Shown here: one piece after another, positions 43,685-52,937 of the stretch | Position numbering within the stretch: the stretch's first letter is position 1 | Layout of the letters: every line of letters begins with the position of its first letter | DNA from: Prauserella muralis | GTDB lineage: Bacteria > Actinomycetota > Actinomycetes > Mycobacteriales > Pseudonocardiaceae | NCBI RefSeq assembly: GCF_003202285.1 | Contig: NZ_MASW01000007.1 | Coordinates: forward strand, 954,093 to 1,018,092 | DNA: 64,000 nucleotides | Direction: 5' to 3' | Position numbers and translations under genes: made by a program | The notes under the pieces: generated by a model | Told to the model about the DNA's origin: nothing | Databases searched by the model: none | Seen by the model: only the letters and a program-made list of their open reading frames with translations

Positions 43685-45162
43685 CGCGAGCACCCTCCCG
43701 ATACGGCCGCGGCGGAGGCAGGCGGCTCGCCGAACGAGGGCAGCCCGAGGCTGACCCCGCTGGTCCTGGGCCGCAGCCCTGCCTCGGCGTTGTCGCCCGC
43801 GCGCGTACGCCGGTGCGACAGCAGCGGACCGTCGGCCACCAGGTGATGCGGCGCCGCGTAGGTCACCGTCGCCTCCACGACGTCGCCGGGCCGCACCGCG
43901 CCGTCCACGCACGAGCCCTCGGGCGTGAAGTGCACCAGCCTGCCGTCGCGAGCCCGCCCGCTCATCCGGCGCGTCTCGGAGTCCTTGCGCCCCTCTCCGG
44001 TGGCCACGAGCAGCTCCACCGTGCTGCCGACGAGCCCGCGGTTCTCCTGCCAGGAGATGTCGTCCTGCAGCGCCACCAGCCGGTCGTAGCGCTCCTGCAC
44101 GACCTCCTTCGGCAGCTGGCCCTCCATCTCGGCGGCGGGCGTGCCCGGCCGCTTCGAGTACTGGAAGGTGAACGCGCTGGCGAACCGCGCCTGACGGACC
44201 ACCTCGAGCGTCTGCTCGAAGTCCTCGTCGGTCTCGCCGGGGAAGCCCACGATGATGTCGGTGGTGATCGCCGCGTCGGGCATCGCCTCGCGCACCCGGT
44301 CGAGGATCGACAGGAACCGCGACGAGCGGTAGGAGCGGCGCATCTGCCTGAGCACCCGGTCCGAGCCCGACTGCAGCGGCATGTGCAGCTGGTGGCAGAC
44401 GTTGGGCGTCTCGGCCATCGCGTCGATGACGTCGTCGGTGAAGGCTGCGGGGTGCGGCGAGGTGAACCGGACGCGCTCCAGCCCCTCCACGGGGCCGCAG
44501 GCGCGCAGCAGCTTGCCGAAGGCCTGGCGGTCGCCGAACTCCACGCCGTAGGAGTTGACGTTCTGGCCGAGCAGGGTCACCTCGAGCACGCCCTCGGCGA
44601 CCAGCGCCTCCACCTCGGCGAGCACCTCGCCGGGCCTGCGGTCACGCTCCTTGCCCCGCAGCGACGGCACGATGCAGAAGGTGCACGTGTTGTTGCAGCC
44701 GACCGAGATGGACACCCAGCCGGAGTAGGCCGACTCGCGGCGCGCGGGCAGCGTCGAGGGGAACGTCTCGAGCGACTCCAGGATCTCGACCTGGGCCTCC
44801 CGGTTGTGCCGGGCCCGCTCCAGCAGCACCGGCAGCGACCCGATGTTGTGCGTGCCGAACACGACGTCCACCCAGGGAGCGCGCCTAACGATTTCGCCAC
44901 GATCCTTCTGGGCGAGGCAGCCGCCGACGGCGATCTGCATCCCGGGGTTGCCCGTCTTGCGGGGCCGCAGGTGCCCGAGGTTGCCGTACAGCTTGTTGTC
45001 GGCGTTCTCCCGCACCGCGCAGGTGTTGAGCACGACGACGTCCGCGTCCTCGCCCTCGGCGGCGGGCACGTAGCCCGCGTCCTCCAGCTGGCCTGCCAGA
45101 CGTTCGGAGTCGTGCACGTTCATCTGGCAGCCGAAGGTGCGGATCTGATAGCTGCGGGTCAC
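43681..45162 (-). CDS. miaB: tRNA methylthiotransferase MiaB
   Basis: 493 residues. It converts i6A37 in tRNA to ms2i6A37, acting after MiaA (20515-21417). It has an N-terminal UPF0004 domain with Cys12, Cys48 and Cys82 holding the auxiliary cluster, a radical SAM core with Cys156-x3-Cys160-x2-Cys163 (CNNTCTFC) and a C-terminal TRAM domain. A Ser/Gly-rich tail of about 60 residues extends past the TRAM domain. GTG at 45162. It is divergent from gluA with 258 bp between. Confidence 0.96.
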   Translation of the reverse strand: MTRSYQIRTFGCQMNVHDSERLAGQLEDAGYVPAAEGEDADVVVLNTCAVRENADNKLYGNLGHLRPRKTGNPGMQIAVGGCLAQKDRGEIVRRAPWVDVVFGTHNIGSLPVLLERARHNREAQVEILESLETFPSTLPARRESAYSGWVSISVGCNNTCTFCIVPSLRGKERDRRPGEVLAEVEALVAEGVLEVTLLGQNVNSYGVEFGDRQAFGKLLRACGPVEGLERVRFTSPHPAAFTDDVIDAMAETPNVCHQLHMPLQSGSDRVLRQMRRSYRSSRFLSILDRVREAMPDAAITTDIIVGFPGETDEDFEQTLEVVRQARFASAFTFQYSKRPGTPAAEMEGQLPKEVVQERYDRLVALQDDISWQENRGLVGSTVELLVATGEGRKDSETRRMSGRARDGRLVHFTPEGSCVDGAVRPGDVVEATVTYAAPHHLVADGPLLSHRRTRAGDNAEAGLRPRTSGVSLGLPSFGEPPASAAAVSGGCSR

Positions 45163-45420
45163 CCGATCTCCTGCTCCGACGTGCCGGTGGTACTGCCCCT
45201 CCAGGGTAGGTCAACCGGACAGGCCCACCTCACGACGCCTGCCGGAGGGTTCATGACTAAGGTTTCGACACACTCCGCCGATCACCGGCCCAGGCTGTTG
45301 ACAGACACATAAGGTTGCGGTTTGACCAACTGCCGTGCCGGGATTGTGCCGAAGGTGTTGAATCCCGATGTCGCCCACGAGGCGCCGTCACACCAGTCCG
45401 TGACCCGCGATGGAGGTTAG

Positions 45421-46176
45421 ATGAGCACCGAGACTGCCGCGCCGCCGATGATCAAGGCGACGGCGGTGAACAAGTACTTCGGAGACCTCCACGTACTCAA
45501 GGACATCGACTTCGAGGTGCCCCGGGGTCAGGTGGTCGTCGTGCTCGGCCCTTCGGGCTCCGGCAAGTCGACGCTGTGCCGCGCGATCAACCGGCTGGAG
45601 CCGATCAACTCCGGCCAGATCGAGGTGGACGGCAAGCCGCTGCCCGCGGAGGGCAAGGCCCTCGCCGCACTGCGTGCCGATGTCGGCATGGTGTTCCAGC
45701 AGTTCAACCTCTTCGCGCACAAGACGATCCTGGAGAACGTGACGCTCGGGCCGACGAAGGTCCGCAGGGCCTCCGCGGCCGAGGCGCGCACGCTCGCCAT
45801 GGAGCTGCTCGAGCGGGTCGGCATCGCCAACCAGGCCGAGAAGTACCCGGCCCAGTTGTCGGGTGGTCAGCAGCAGCGCGCGGCCATCGCGCGGGCGCTG
45901 GCGATGAAACCCAAGGTGATGCTGTTCGACGAGCCCACCTCGGCGCTGGACCCGGAGATGGTCCAGGAGGTGCTGGACACGATGACCTCGCTTGCCGACG
46001 AGGGCATGACCATGCTCGTCGTCACCCACGAGATGGGCTTCGCCCGCAGGGCCGCCCACCGCGTGATCTTCATGTCGGACGGAGAGATCGTGGAGGACAC
46101 GAACCCGAACGATTTCTTCACCGACCCGAAATCGGAGCGCGCCAAGGACTTCCTTGGCAAGATCCTGACCCACTAA
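45421..46176 (+). CDS. gluA: Glutamate ABC transporter, ATP-binding protein
   Basis: 251 residues. It powers glutamate (possibly also aspartate) uptake. Walker A is GPSGSGKST at 43-51, the signature LSGGQ at 146-150 and Walker B plus D-loop [11 protein letters not shown] at about 167-177. The four genes gluABCD are contiguous as in Corynebacterium glutamicum. ATG at 45421 follows GGAGG. The 258-bp spacer to miaB holds a TTGACA hexamer at 45298-45303 that might be part of the promoter, without a convincing -10. Confidence 0.93.
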   Translation: MSTETAAPPMIKATAVNKYFGDLHVLKDIDFEVPRGQVVVVLGPSGSGKSTLCRAINRLEPINSGQIEVDGKPLPAEGKALAALRADVGMVFQQFNLFAHKTILENVTLGPTKVRRASAAEARTLAMELLERVGIANQAEKYPAQLSGGQQQRAAIARALAMKPKVMLFDEPTSALDPEMVQEVLDTMTSLADEGMTMLVVTHEMGFARRAAHRVIFMSDGEIVEDTNPNDFFTDPKSERAKDFLGKILTH

Positions 46177-46210
46177 CCCAGTGGACCAGTTGGAAGGGAT
46201 ACAGAAGAAG

Positions 46211-47104
46211 ATGCGGTTGAGCAAAGTCCTGCGCGCAGGCGCAGTCGTGGCCGCGGCAAGCCTCGCACTCGCCGCATGCGGCGGCGGCTCCGACGACGGC
46301 TCCGGCGGGTCCGAGCCGTCCGTCAACCAGGAGGCGCAGTTCGAGGACGGCACCACCATGGCCAAGCTGAACCAGGCCGGGAGTGTCACCATCGGCACCA
46401 AGTTCGACCAGCCGCTGTTCGGCCTGAAGACCCTCAACGGTGAGCTGGAGGGCTTCGACGTCGAGATCGGCAAGATCATCGCGGGCGAGCTCGGCATCTC
46501 CCCCGACAAGATCAACTGGGTGGAGACGCCGTCGGCGACCCGTGAGGAGGTCATCGAGCAGGGCAAGGTGGACTTCGTCGTCGCCACCTACACGATCAAC
46601 GACGAGCGCAAGCAGCGCGTGTCCTTCGCGGGTCCGTACTACCAGGCGGGCCAGGACCTCATGGTCAAGGAAGGCAACAACGAGATCACCGGCCCCGAGT
46701 CGCTGAAGCAGGCCAACGCCAAGGTGTGCTCGGTGACGGGCTCGACGCCGTCCGAGGAGATCCTCAAGTACATCGACAAGGATCAGCTCGTCCTGTTCGA
46801 CGTCTACTCCAAGTGCGCCGACGCGCTGCGCAACGACCAGGTCGACGCGGTCACCACCGACAACGTGATCCTGCTCGGCCTCGTCGAGGAGAGCAACGGC
46901 GAGTTCAAGCTGGTGGACAAGCCCTTCACCGAGGAGCCCTACGGCATCGGCATCAAGAAGGGCGACACCAAGTTCTGCGAGTTCATCCACGACACGCTGA
47001 GGAAGGCCGCCGAGAGCGGCGCCTACGCGGAGGCCTGGAAGAACACCGCGGGGCAGGTTTCCGAGAACACTCCCGAGCTGCCCGAGCTGGATTCCTGCGC
47101 CTGA
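46211..47104 (+). CDS. gluB: Glutamate ABC transporter, substrate-binding lipoprotein
   Basis: 297 residues. The lipoprotein signal peptide ends at the lipobox LAAC with Cys23, followed by a Gly/Ser linker and a type II periplasmic-binding domain of the amino-acid family (GFDVEIGKIIAGELG, FVVATYTINDERKQRVSFAGPYY). It presents glutamate to GluCD outside the cell. ATG at 46211 gives the basic n-region MRLSK. A hairpin follows the gene, which probably keeps its mRNA more abundant than that of the permeases. Confidence 0.93.
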   Translation: MRLSKVLRAGAVVAAASLALAACGGGSDDGSGGSEPSVNQEAQFEDGTTMAKLNQAGSVTIGTKFDQPLFGLKTLNGELEGFDVEIGKIIAGELGISPDKINWVETPSATREEVIEQGKVDFVVATYTINDERKQRVSFAGPYYQAGQDLMVKEGNNEITGPESLKQANAKVCSVTGSTPSEEILKYIDKDQLVLFDVYSKCADALRNDQVDAVTTDNVILLGLVEESNGEFKLVDKPFTEEPYGIGIKKGDTKFCEFIHDTLRKAAESGAYAEAWKNTAGQVSENTPELPELDSCA

Positions 47105-47120
47105 CCGAGTAGCTCTCGCT

Positions 47121-47148
47121 GGGGCGCCCGCCATCTGGTGGGCGCCCC
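47121..47148 (+). terminator. Intercistronic hairpin between gluB and gluC
   Basis: 12-nt arms (GGGGCGCCCGCC at 47121-47132 and 47137-47148, one G-T pair) with an ATCT loop. It lies 17 bp after gluB and 22 bp before gluC. This is the usual arrangement for stabilising the binding-protein message and reducing read-through into the permease genes. Confidence 0.65.
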
Positions 47149-47169
47149 ACGTTCAGGTTCGGAGACAAT

Positions 47170-47820
47170 GTGGACGTCATCATCGATAACCTGCCGTTGT
47201 ACGCAGATGGCCTGCTGACGACGCTGCAGATCTGCGCCTACGGTTTCGTCGGCTCGCTGGTGCTCGGCACGATCCTCGGCGCGTTCCGGGTCTCTCCGGT
47301 CGCGCCGCTGCGGTGGGTGGGCACGTCGTGGGTCAACGTGTTCCGCAACTGCCCGCTGACCATCGTGCTGTTCTTCTGCGCGTTCGGGCTGCCCGAGGTG
47401 GGCATCAACGGCCAGTACTTCTGGTTCGGGGTCACCGGGCTGGTGCTCTACACGTCGGCCTTCGTCTGCGAGGCCGTGCGCAGTGGCATCAACTCGGTCT
47501 CGGCCGGCCAGGCGGAGGCCGCGAGGGCGGTCGGGCTGAACTTCGGCCAGTCCCTGTCGTACGTGATCATGCCGCAGGCCGTGCGCAGTGTCGTGCCACC
47601 GCTGGGCAGCGTGATCATCGCGATGATCAAGAACTCCGCCATCGTCGGGGCGTTCGGGGTCGGTGGTGACCTGTTCGCGGTCGGGCAGCAGCTGTCGTCG
47701 GCCCAGGGCAAGGCGGCGCTGCCCGTGCTGACCGGTGTCGCCCTCGGCTATCTCGTGATCACGATCCCAGGCGGGTTGCTGCTCGGCTGGCTGGAGCGGA
47801 AGGTGGCGATCGCCCGGTGA
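47170..47820 (+). CDS. gluC: Glutamate ABC transporter, permease
   Basis: 216 residues with five membrane segments and the EAA loop (EAARAVGLNFGQSLSYVIMPQA) that docks on GluA. It belongs to the HisMQ family. The GTG at 47170 has GGAG six bases upstream. The stop codon overlaps the gluD start by 4 bp. Confidence 0.92.
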   Translation: MDVIIDNLPLYADGLLTTLQICAYGFVGSLVLGTILGAFRVSPVAPLRWVGTSWVNVFRNCPLTIVLFFCAFGLPEVGINGQYFWFGVTGLVLYTSAFVCEAVRSGINSVSAGQAEAARAVGLNFGQSLSYVIMPQAVRSVVPPLGSVIIAMIKNSAIVGAFGVGGDLFAVGQQLSSAQGKAALPVLTGVALGYLVITIPGGLLLGWLERKVAIAR

Positions 47821-48692
47821 GTGCCGTTCTCTACGACGCACCAGGCCCGCGCAGCAGGCGCCGCACCGCGATCGGCAGCGTCATCGCCGGTCTGGCGGTC
47901 CTCGGCGTGCTGGCGCTGGTCGTGCTCCAGCTCGCGGACCAGGGCCAGTTCGAGATGGAACTCTGGTCGCCGTGGATCGACCCGACCGACGAGTCGTTCA
48001 CCGCGGTGTGGGACCTCATCGCCGAGGCCGGGATCAACACGCTGCTCGCGGCCGCACTGTCGATGGCGTTCTCGCTCGTGATCGGCACCCTGCTGGCGCT
48101 GAGCCGGATCACCGCGGCCCGCTGGTACCGGTGGGCGATCGTCGGGGTCATCGAGCTGCTGCGTGGCATCCCGGTCGTCATCGCGATCTTCTTCGCCGCC
48201 CGAGTGCTTCCCCAGTTCGGCGTCGACCTGCCCACGCTGTGGTACCTGGTCATCGGGCTCACCGCGTACAATTCCGTGATCATCGCCGAGATCGTCCGGG
48301 CGGGAATCAACTCGCTGCCGACCGGCCAGCGCGAGGCCGCGCAGTCGATCGGGCTGCGGCGCTCGCAGGTGCTCGGCTACGTCCTGCTGCCGCAGGCGTT
48401 CCGGGTGATGCTGCCCGCACTGATCAGCCAGCTGGTGGTCGTGCTCAAGGACACCTCGCTCGGCTTCATCATCTCCTACGAGGAGACGGTGAACACGGCG
48501 GGAATCATCATCCAGAACCTGCGCAACCCGATCCAGACGTACCTGATCATCGCGTTGTTGTTCATCGTCGTGAACTACGCGCTGAGCAAGTTCGCCGTGT
48601 ACCTGGAGCGCAGGCTCAGCCGTGGCAAGAAGGGCGTGTCGAAGAAGGCCGAGGAGGCCGCCATGACCGAGACCGGCGCCGCGGGCGCGTAG
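47817..48692 (+). CDS. gluD: Glutamate ABC transporter, permease
   Basis: 291 residues, longer than GluC because of an N-terminal extension with one extra membrane segment and an extracytoplasmic loop. The EAA loop is EAAQSIGLRRSQVLGYVLLPQA. The charged C terminus (RLSRGKKGVSKKAEEA) is cytoplasmic. The GTG start overlaps gluC by 4 bp (GTGA). It is followed by the palindromic repeat at 48738. Confidence 0.92.
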   Translation: MSAVLYDAPGPRSRRRTAIGSVIAGLAVLGVLALVVLQLADQGQFEMELWSPWIDPTDESFTAVWDLIAEAGINTLLAAALSMAFSLVIGTLLALSRITAARWYRWAIVGVIELLRGIPVVIAIFFAARVLPQFGVDLPTLWYLVIGLTAYNSVIIAEIVRAGINSLPTGQREAAQSIGLRRSQVLGYVLLPQAFRVMLPALISQLVVVLKDTSLGFIISYEETVNTAGIIIQNLRNPIQTYLIIALLFIVVNYALSKFAVYLERRLSRGKKGVSKKAEEAAMTETGAAGA

Positions 48693-48737
48693 TCGCTCGA
48701 GGGGCTCGTCGGCAACCGCCGCCACGCGCCCGCCGAC

Positions 48738-48790
48738 GTGCCGAAGGGCACCTTGGGTACCTGGTGCGTACCCGAGGTGCCCTTCGGCAC
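48738..48790. repeat. Dispersed palindromic repeat, copy 2
   Basis: 23-nt arms (48738-48760 and 48768-48790) and a 7-nt loop, beginning GTGCCGAAGGGCACCTTGG. Geometry is identical to the copy at 19576-19628, with only a few substitutions, and it again lies between convergent genes (gluD and sdhB). Confidence 0.85.
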
Positions 48791-48797
48791 GGTGTGG

Positions 48798-49553
48798 TCA
48801 GCCGCCGTTGCGGCGGAACAGCTTGTTGCCGAGCCAGACGATCGGGTCGTAGCGGCGGTCGGCGACGCGCTCCTTCATCGGGATGAGCGCGTTGTCGGTG
48901 ATGTGGATGTTCTCCGGGCACACCTCGGTGCAGCACTTGGTGATGTTGCAGTAGCCGAGGCCGTGGTCGGTCTGCGCCTCGTTGCGGCGGTCGGCGACGT
49001 CGAGCGGGTGCATCTCCAGCTCGGCGATGCGCATCAGGTAGCGCGGCCCCGCGAACGCCGTCTTGTTCTCCTCGTGGTCACGGATGACGTGGCAGGTGTC
49101 CTGGCACAGGAAGCACTCGATGCACTTGCGGAACTCCTGCGAGCGCTGCACGTCGACCTGCTGCATCCGGTACTCGCCGGGCTTGAGGTCCTCCGGCGGC
49201 GTGAACGACGGGATCTCCCGCGCCTTGGTGTAGTTGTACGACACGTCGGTGACCAGGTCCCGGATCACCGGGAATGTCCGCATCGGCGTCACCGTGATCG
49301 TCTCGTCCTCGGAGAAGATCGACATGCGCGTCATGCACAGCAGGCGCGGCCTGCCGTTGACCTCCGCCGAGCACGAGCCGCACTTACCGGCCTTGCAGTT
49401 CCACCGCACCGCGAGGTCCGGCACCTGGGTGGCCTGCAGGCGGTGGATGAGGTCGAGCACCACCTCGCCCTCGTTGGCCTCGACCGTGAAGTCCTGCAGG
49501 TCTCCGGACCCGTCGTCACCTCGCCAGACGCGCAGCTTCGCCTGGTAGCCCAT
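48798..49553 (-). CDS. sdhB: Succinate dehydrogenase iron-sulfur subunit
   Basis: 251 residues. It carries electrons from SdhA to the membrane quinone. It has a 2Fe-2S site (CKAGKCGSCSAEV, then LLC) in the N-terminal plant-type ferredoxin domain, then 4Fe-4S and 3Fe-4S sites (CIECFLCQDTC and CNITKCCTEVCPENI). ATG at 49553 is 3 bp after the sdhA stop. Similar to the mycobacterial Sdh1 set (Rv0247c-Rv0249c) rather than the SdhCDAB type. Confidence 0.94.
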   Translation of the reverse strand: MGYQAKLRVWRGDDGSGDLQDFTVEANEGEVVLDLIHRLQATQVPDLAVRWNCKAGKCGSCSAEVNGRPRLLCMTRMSIFSEDETITVTPMRTFPVIRDLVTDVSYNYTKAREIPSFTPPEDLKPGEYRMQQVDVQRSQEFRKCIECFLCQDTCHVIRDHEENKTAFAGPRYLMRIAELEMHPLDVADRRNEAQTDHGLGYCNITKCCTEVCPENIHITDNALIPMKERVADRRYDPIVWLGNKLFRRNGG

Positions 49554-49555
49554 GC

Positions 49556-51472
49556 TCAGGCCTTCCTTTCCGGGTGGTCGGCGAGTTCGTCCTCCGTGTA
49601 GTACTTCTCCAGCTCCGACAGCTCGAACAACTCCAGCAGGTCCTGGCGCATCGGCTCCTGCGGCTTGGCCGCGATGGTCACGTCCGGCACCACCTCGTCG
49701 CTGTCCGCGACGCTGCACACGAGCAGCTTGTTGCGCCACTGCGCGTCCATCTGCGGGTGGTCGTCGCGGGTGTGCCCGCCGCGGCTCTCCGTGCGCCGCA
49801 GGGCCGCGTGCGCCACGCACTCGCTGACGAGCAGCATGTTGCGCAGGTCGAGGGCGAGGTGCCAGCCGGGGTTGTACTGCCGATGTCCCTCCACGGTGAC
49901 GCCGCAAATGCGCCTGCGGATCTCGGCGAGCTTGTCGATCGCCTTCTGCATCTCGTCGGACTTGCGGATGATGCCGACGAGATCGTTCATGCTCTGCTGC
50001 AGCTCGGTGTGCAGCGTGTACGGGTTCTCCTCCGCGACACCGTCGCGGGCACCGTCGAACGGCGCGACAGCCGTCCTCGCGGCGGCCGTGACGTCGGCGT
50101 CGGCCACCTTCGGCCGCCGCTCCAGCGACTCCACATAGGACGCCGCGCCGAGCCCGGCCCTGCGGCCGAACACGAGCAGGTCGGACAGCGAGTTGCCGCC
50201 GAGCCGGTTTGAGCCGTGCATCCCACCGGAGCACTCGCCCGCGGCGAACAGGCCCGGCACACTGGAGGCGGCGGTGTCGGGATCGACCTCGATGCCGCCC
50301 ATCACGTAGTGGCAGGTGGGCCCGACCTCCATCGGCTCCTTGGTGATGTCGACGTCGGCGAGCTCCTTGAACTGGTGGTACATCGACGGCAGCCGCCTGC
50401 GGATCTCGTCCGCGGGCAGCCTGCTGGCGATGTCGAGGAACACTCCGCCGTGCGGCGAGCCGCGTCCCTCCTTGACCTCGGTGTTGATGGCCCTGGCGAC
50501 CTCGTCCCGTGGCAGCAGGTCCGGCGTGCGGCGGTTCTTGTCCGCGTCGTCGTACCAGCGGTCCGCCTCGGCCTCGTTGTCGGCGTACTGCCCCTTGAAC
50601 ACGTCCGGGATGTAGCGGAACATGAACCGCTCACCCTGCGAGTTCTTCAGCACGCCACCGTCGCCGCGCACACCCTCGGTGACAAGGATGCCCTTCACGC
50701 TCGGCGGCCAGACCATCCCCGTGGGGTGGAACTGCACGAACTCCATGTTGATCAGGTCAGCGCCCGCGCGCAGCGCCAGCGCATGCCCGTCGCCGGTGTA
50801 CTCCCACGAGTTGGAGGTGACCTTGAACGACTTGCCGATACCGCCCGTGGCGAGCACGACGGCGGGTGTCTCGAACAGGATGAACCGGCCGCTCTCCCGC
50901 CAGTAGCCGAAGGCTCCCGAGATCCGTCCGTCCTCTTTGAGCAGTTCGGTGACCGTGCACTCGGCGAAGACCTTGAGCTTGGCCTCGTAGTCGCCGTAAC
51001 GCTTCTGGTCCTCCTGCTGCAGCGACACGATCTTCTGCTGCATCGTGCGGATCAGCTCGAGACCGGTGCGGTCGCCCACGTGCGCGAGCCGGGGATAGGT
51101 GTGCCCGCCGAAGTTGCGCTGGCTGATCCTGCCGTCGGCGGTGCGGTCGAACAGCGCGCCGTAGGTCTCCAGCTCCCACACGCGGTCGGGCGCCTCCTTG
51201 GCGTGCAGTTCCGCCATGCGCCAGTTGTTGAGGAACTTGCCACCGCGCATGGTGTCGCGGAAGTGCACCTGCCAGTTGTCGCCCGCGTTCGCGTTGCCCA
51301 TCGACGCCGCGCAGCCGCCCTCCGCCATCACGGTGTGCGCCTTGCCGAACAACGACTTGCACACCACCGCGACACTCAGGCCACGCTGCCGCGCTTCGAT
51401 CACCGCACGCAGGCCCGCGCCGCCGGCACCGATCACCACCACGTCGTAGCTGTGCCGTTCGACCTCGGTCAT
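49556..51472 (-). CDS. sdhA: Succinate dehydrogenase flavoprotein subunit
   Basis: 638 residues. It oxidises succinate to fumarate with covalent FAD. The dinucleotide motif is GAGGAG at 15-20, and the flavin-linking His is probably His46 (GKAHTVMAEGG). The substrate-site elements HPTGM and GGNSLSDLLVFGRRAG are present. It lies 31 bp after the membrane subunit gene and 3 bp before sdhB, in one operon with gene order membrane subunit-sdhA-sdhB. Confidence 0.95.
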   Translation of the reverse strand: MTEVERHSYDVVVIGAGGAGLRAVIEARQRGLSVAVVCKSLFGKAHTVMAEGGCAASMGNANAGDNWQVHFRDTMRGGKFLNNWRMAELHAKEAPDRVWELETYGALFDRTADGRISQRNFGGHTYPRLAHVGDRTGLELIRTMQQKIVSLQQEDQKRYGDYEAKLKVFAECTVTELLKEDGRISGAFGYWRESGRFILFETPAVVLATGGIGKSFKVTSNSWEYTGDGHALALRAGADLINMEFVQFHPTGMVWPPSVKGILVTEGVRGDGGVLKNSQGERFMFRYIPDVFKGQYADNEAEADRWYDDADKNRRTPDLLPRDEVARAINTEVKEGRGSPHGGVFLDIASRLPADEIRRRLPSMYHQFKELADVDITKEPMEVGPTCHYVMGGIEVDPDTAASSVPGLFAAGECSGGMHGSNRLGGNSLSDLLVFGRRAGLGAASYVESLERRPKVADADVTAAARTAVAPFDGARDGVAEENPYTLHTELQQSMNDLVGIIRKSDEMQKAIDKLAEIRRRICGVTVEGHRQYNPGWHLALDLRNMLLVSECVAHAALRRTESRGGHTRDDHPQMDAQWRNKLLVCSVADSDEVVPDVTIAAKPQEPMRQDLLELFELSELEKYYTEDELADHPERKA

Positions 51473-51503
51473 GGAATTGCCACCTTGCTTGGAAGAGAAA
51501 TGT

Positions 51504-52346
51504 TCAGTTGATGAAACGCAGGTCCGTGATCACGTCGGTGGACACCAGCCACACGTAGAGGTCGGTGAGCGCCAGGGTAGCCAGCGTGATCCAGGCGAAC
51601 TGCATGTGCCGCACGTTCAGCCTGCTGACCTGGGTCCAGATCCAGTAGCGGACCGGGTTCTTCGAGAAGTGCTTCATCCTGCCGCCGGTGACGTGCCTGC
51701 ACGAGTGACACGACAGCGTGTACGCCCAGAGCAGCACCACGTTGACGAGCAGGACCACGTTGCCCAGCCCGAAGCCGACGCCGTTCTCGCCGCCGAAGGC
51801 GAGGATCGCGTCGTAGGTGTTGATCAGCGCGATGACGAACGCCGCGTAGAAGAAGTAGCGGTGCGCGTTCTGCACGATCAGCGGCAGCCGGGTCTCGCCG
51901 GTGTACTTGGCGTGCGGCTCCGCCACGGCACACGCGGGCGGCGAGAACCAGATCGACCGGTAGTAGGCCTTGCGGTAGTAGTAGCAGGTGAGCCGGAACC
52001 CGAGCAGGAACGGCAGCGAGAGGAACGCCAGCGGGATGAAACCGGGCAGCTCGCCGATCGGCGTCCCGAAGTGCGCCGAGCCCGCCACACACGAGTCGGA
52101 AAGGCACGGGGAGTAGAACGGCGTCAGGTAGTGCTGCTCGGCGTCGTAGTAGCCGGTGCGCATGAACGAGCGCACGGTCGCGTAGATGACGAACGCGGCG
52201 AGGCCGAGCGTCGTCAGCAGCGGTGGCACCCACCACCGGTCGGTGCGGAGGGTGCGGGCCGTGATGCTCGCCCGCGAACGGGTCGCGGCGGGGTTGTCGG
52301 TCGGAGTCTGCGGAGTCTGCGGAGGGCTTGCCACGTCGTCAGCCAC
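51504..52346 (-). CDS. Succinate dehydrogenase membrane anchor subunit (Sdh1 type)
   Basis: 280 residues with five membrane segments and His residues inside them (QNAHRYFFYAAF, YTLSCHSCRHVTGG) suited to haem ligation. This single, large anchor matches the mycobacterial Rv0249c type instead of paired SdhC and SdhD. The N terminus is Thr/Pro-rich and cytoplasmic. It is followed by sdhA and preceded by the 97-residue gene with only 5 bp between. Confidence 0.85.
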   Translation of the reverse strand: MADDVASPPQTPQTPTDNPAATRSRASITARTLRTDRWWVPPLLTTLGLAAFVIYATVRSFMRTGYYDAEQHYLTPFYSPCLSDSCVAGSAHFGTPIGELPGFIPLAFLSLPFLLGFRLTCYYYRKAYYRSIWFSPPACAVAEPHAKYTGETRLPLIVQNAHRYFFYAAFVIALINTYDAILAFGGENGVGFGLGNVVLLVNVVLLWAYTLSCHSCRHVTGGRMKHFSKNPVRYWIWTQVSRLNVRHMQFAWITLATLALTDLYVWLVSTDVITDLRFIN

Positions 52347-52351
52347 CGGCC

Positions 52352-52645
52352 TCAGCGCTGGTCACGGTGGTAGCCGCCGACGCCCTCGTCGTCGGCGCCC
52401 TCCCAGAGCGCGGGGTCGTAGGGCGTGTCGGGCACCTTCACGACGTCGGGCCGGGCGGCCGGTGTCGCCTGGGCGGGCACGGGCGCCATCTGGTCGAGGT
52501 CGCCTGCGTCGATGTCGAGTCGCTCGACGTCGTTGGCAAGGCGGCGCACCGCGGGCGCCTCGCCGTAGCGGGCGCGCAACGCCCCGACGCACTGCCTCAG
52601 CTGGCCTATCGTCCGGCGGAGTTCGCTCATCTCTGTGGTGGACAT
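52352..52645 (-). CDS. Conserved 97-residue protein of the sdh operon (Rv0250c-like)
   Basis: 97 residues. The N-terminal half is a helical Arg/Leu-rich segment, and the C-terminal half is extended and ends with DPALWEGADDEGVGGYHRDQ. Position and length match M. tuberculosis Rv0250c, directly upstream of the Sdh1 genes. ATG at 52645 follows GGAGGG. An assembly or regulatory role is possible but not known. The upstream 292 bp to edd hold the divergent promoters and no gene I can see. Confidence 0.7.
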   Translation of the reverse strand: MSTTEMSELRRTIGQLRQCVGALRARYGEAPAVRRLANDVERLDIDAGDLDQMAPVPAQATPAARPDVVKVPDTPYDPALWEGADDEGVGGYHRDQR

Positions 52646-52937
52646 CTGCGTACCCTCCGAGTCAGTTCGGTCGGCGCGGGTTACGGCCGACTCTGCCTTG
52701 CCGATGTTCGATGTGACAAGTAGCACACCCGGAGTTTCGGGCGTGATGGGGGTCACTAATCGTGATCTTCCCGTGCCGCGGTGGCGATGCCCGCGCGAGG
52801 GCGGCGCCCGCCCGCCTTCTTAATCGATTTTGATTCGGCTGACCTCATCTGTATCGTGTCAGTCGTCACTGTCCGGCCGCGACGCCAGCGCCGTCGTCCG
52901 CTGCCTTGCCGCCCCCGTGAAGCGACCGGAGCCGCTC

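Noticed and set aside
45298-45326. Sigma-70-like promoter for gluA
   Set aside because: TTGACA is present but no acceptable -10 hexamer follows at 16-18 bp, so it was not listed as a feature.
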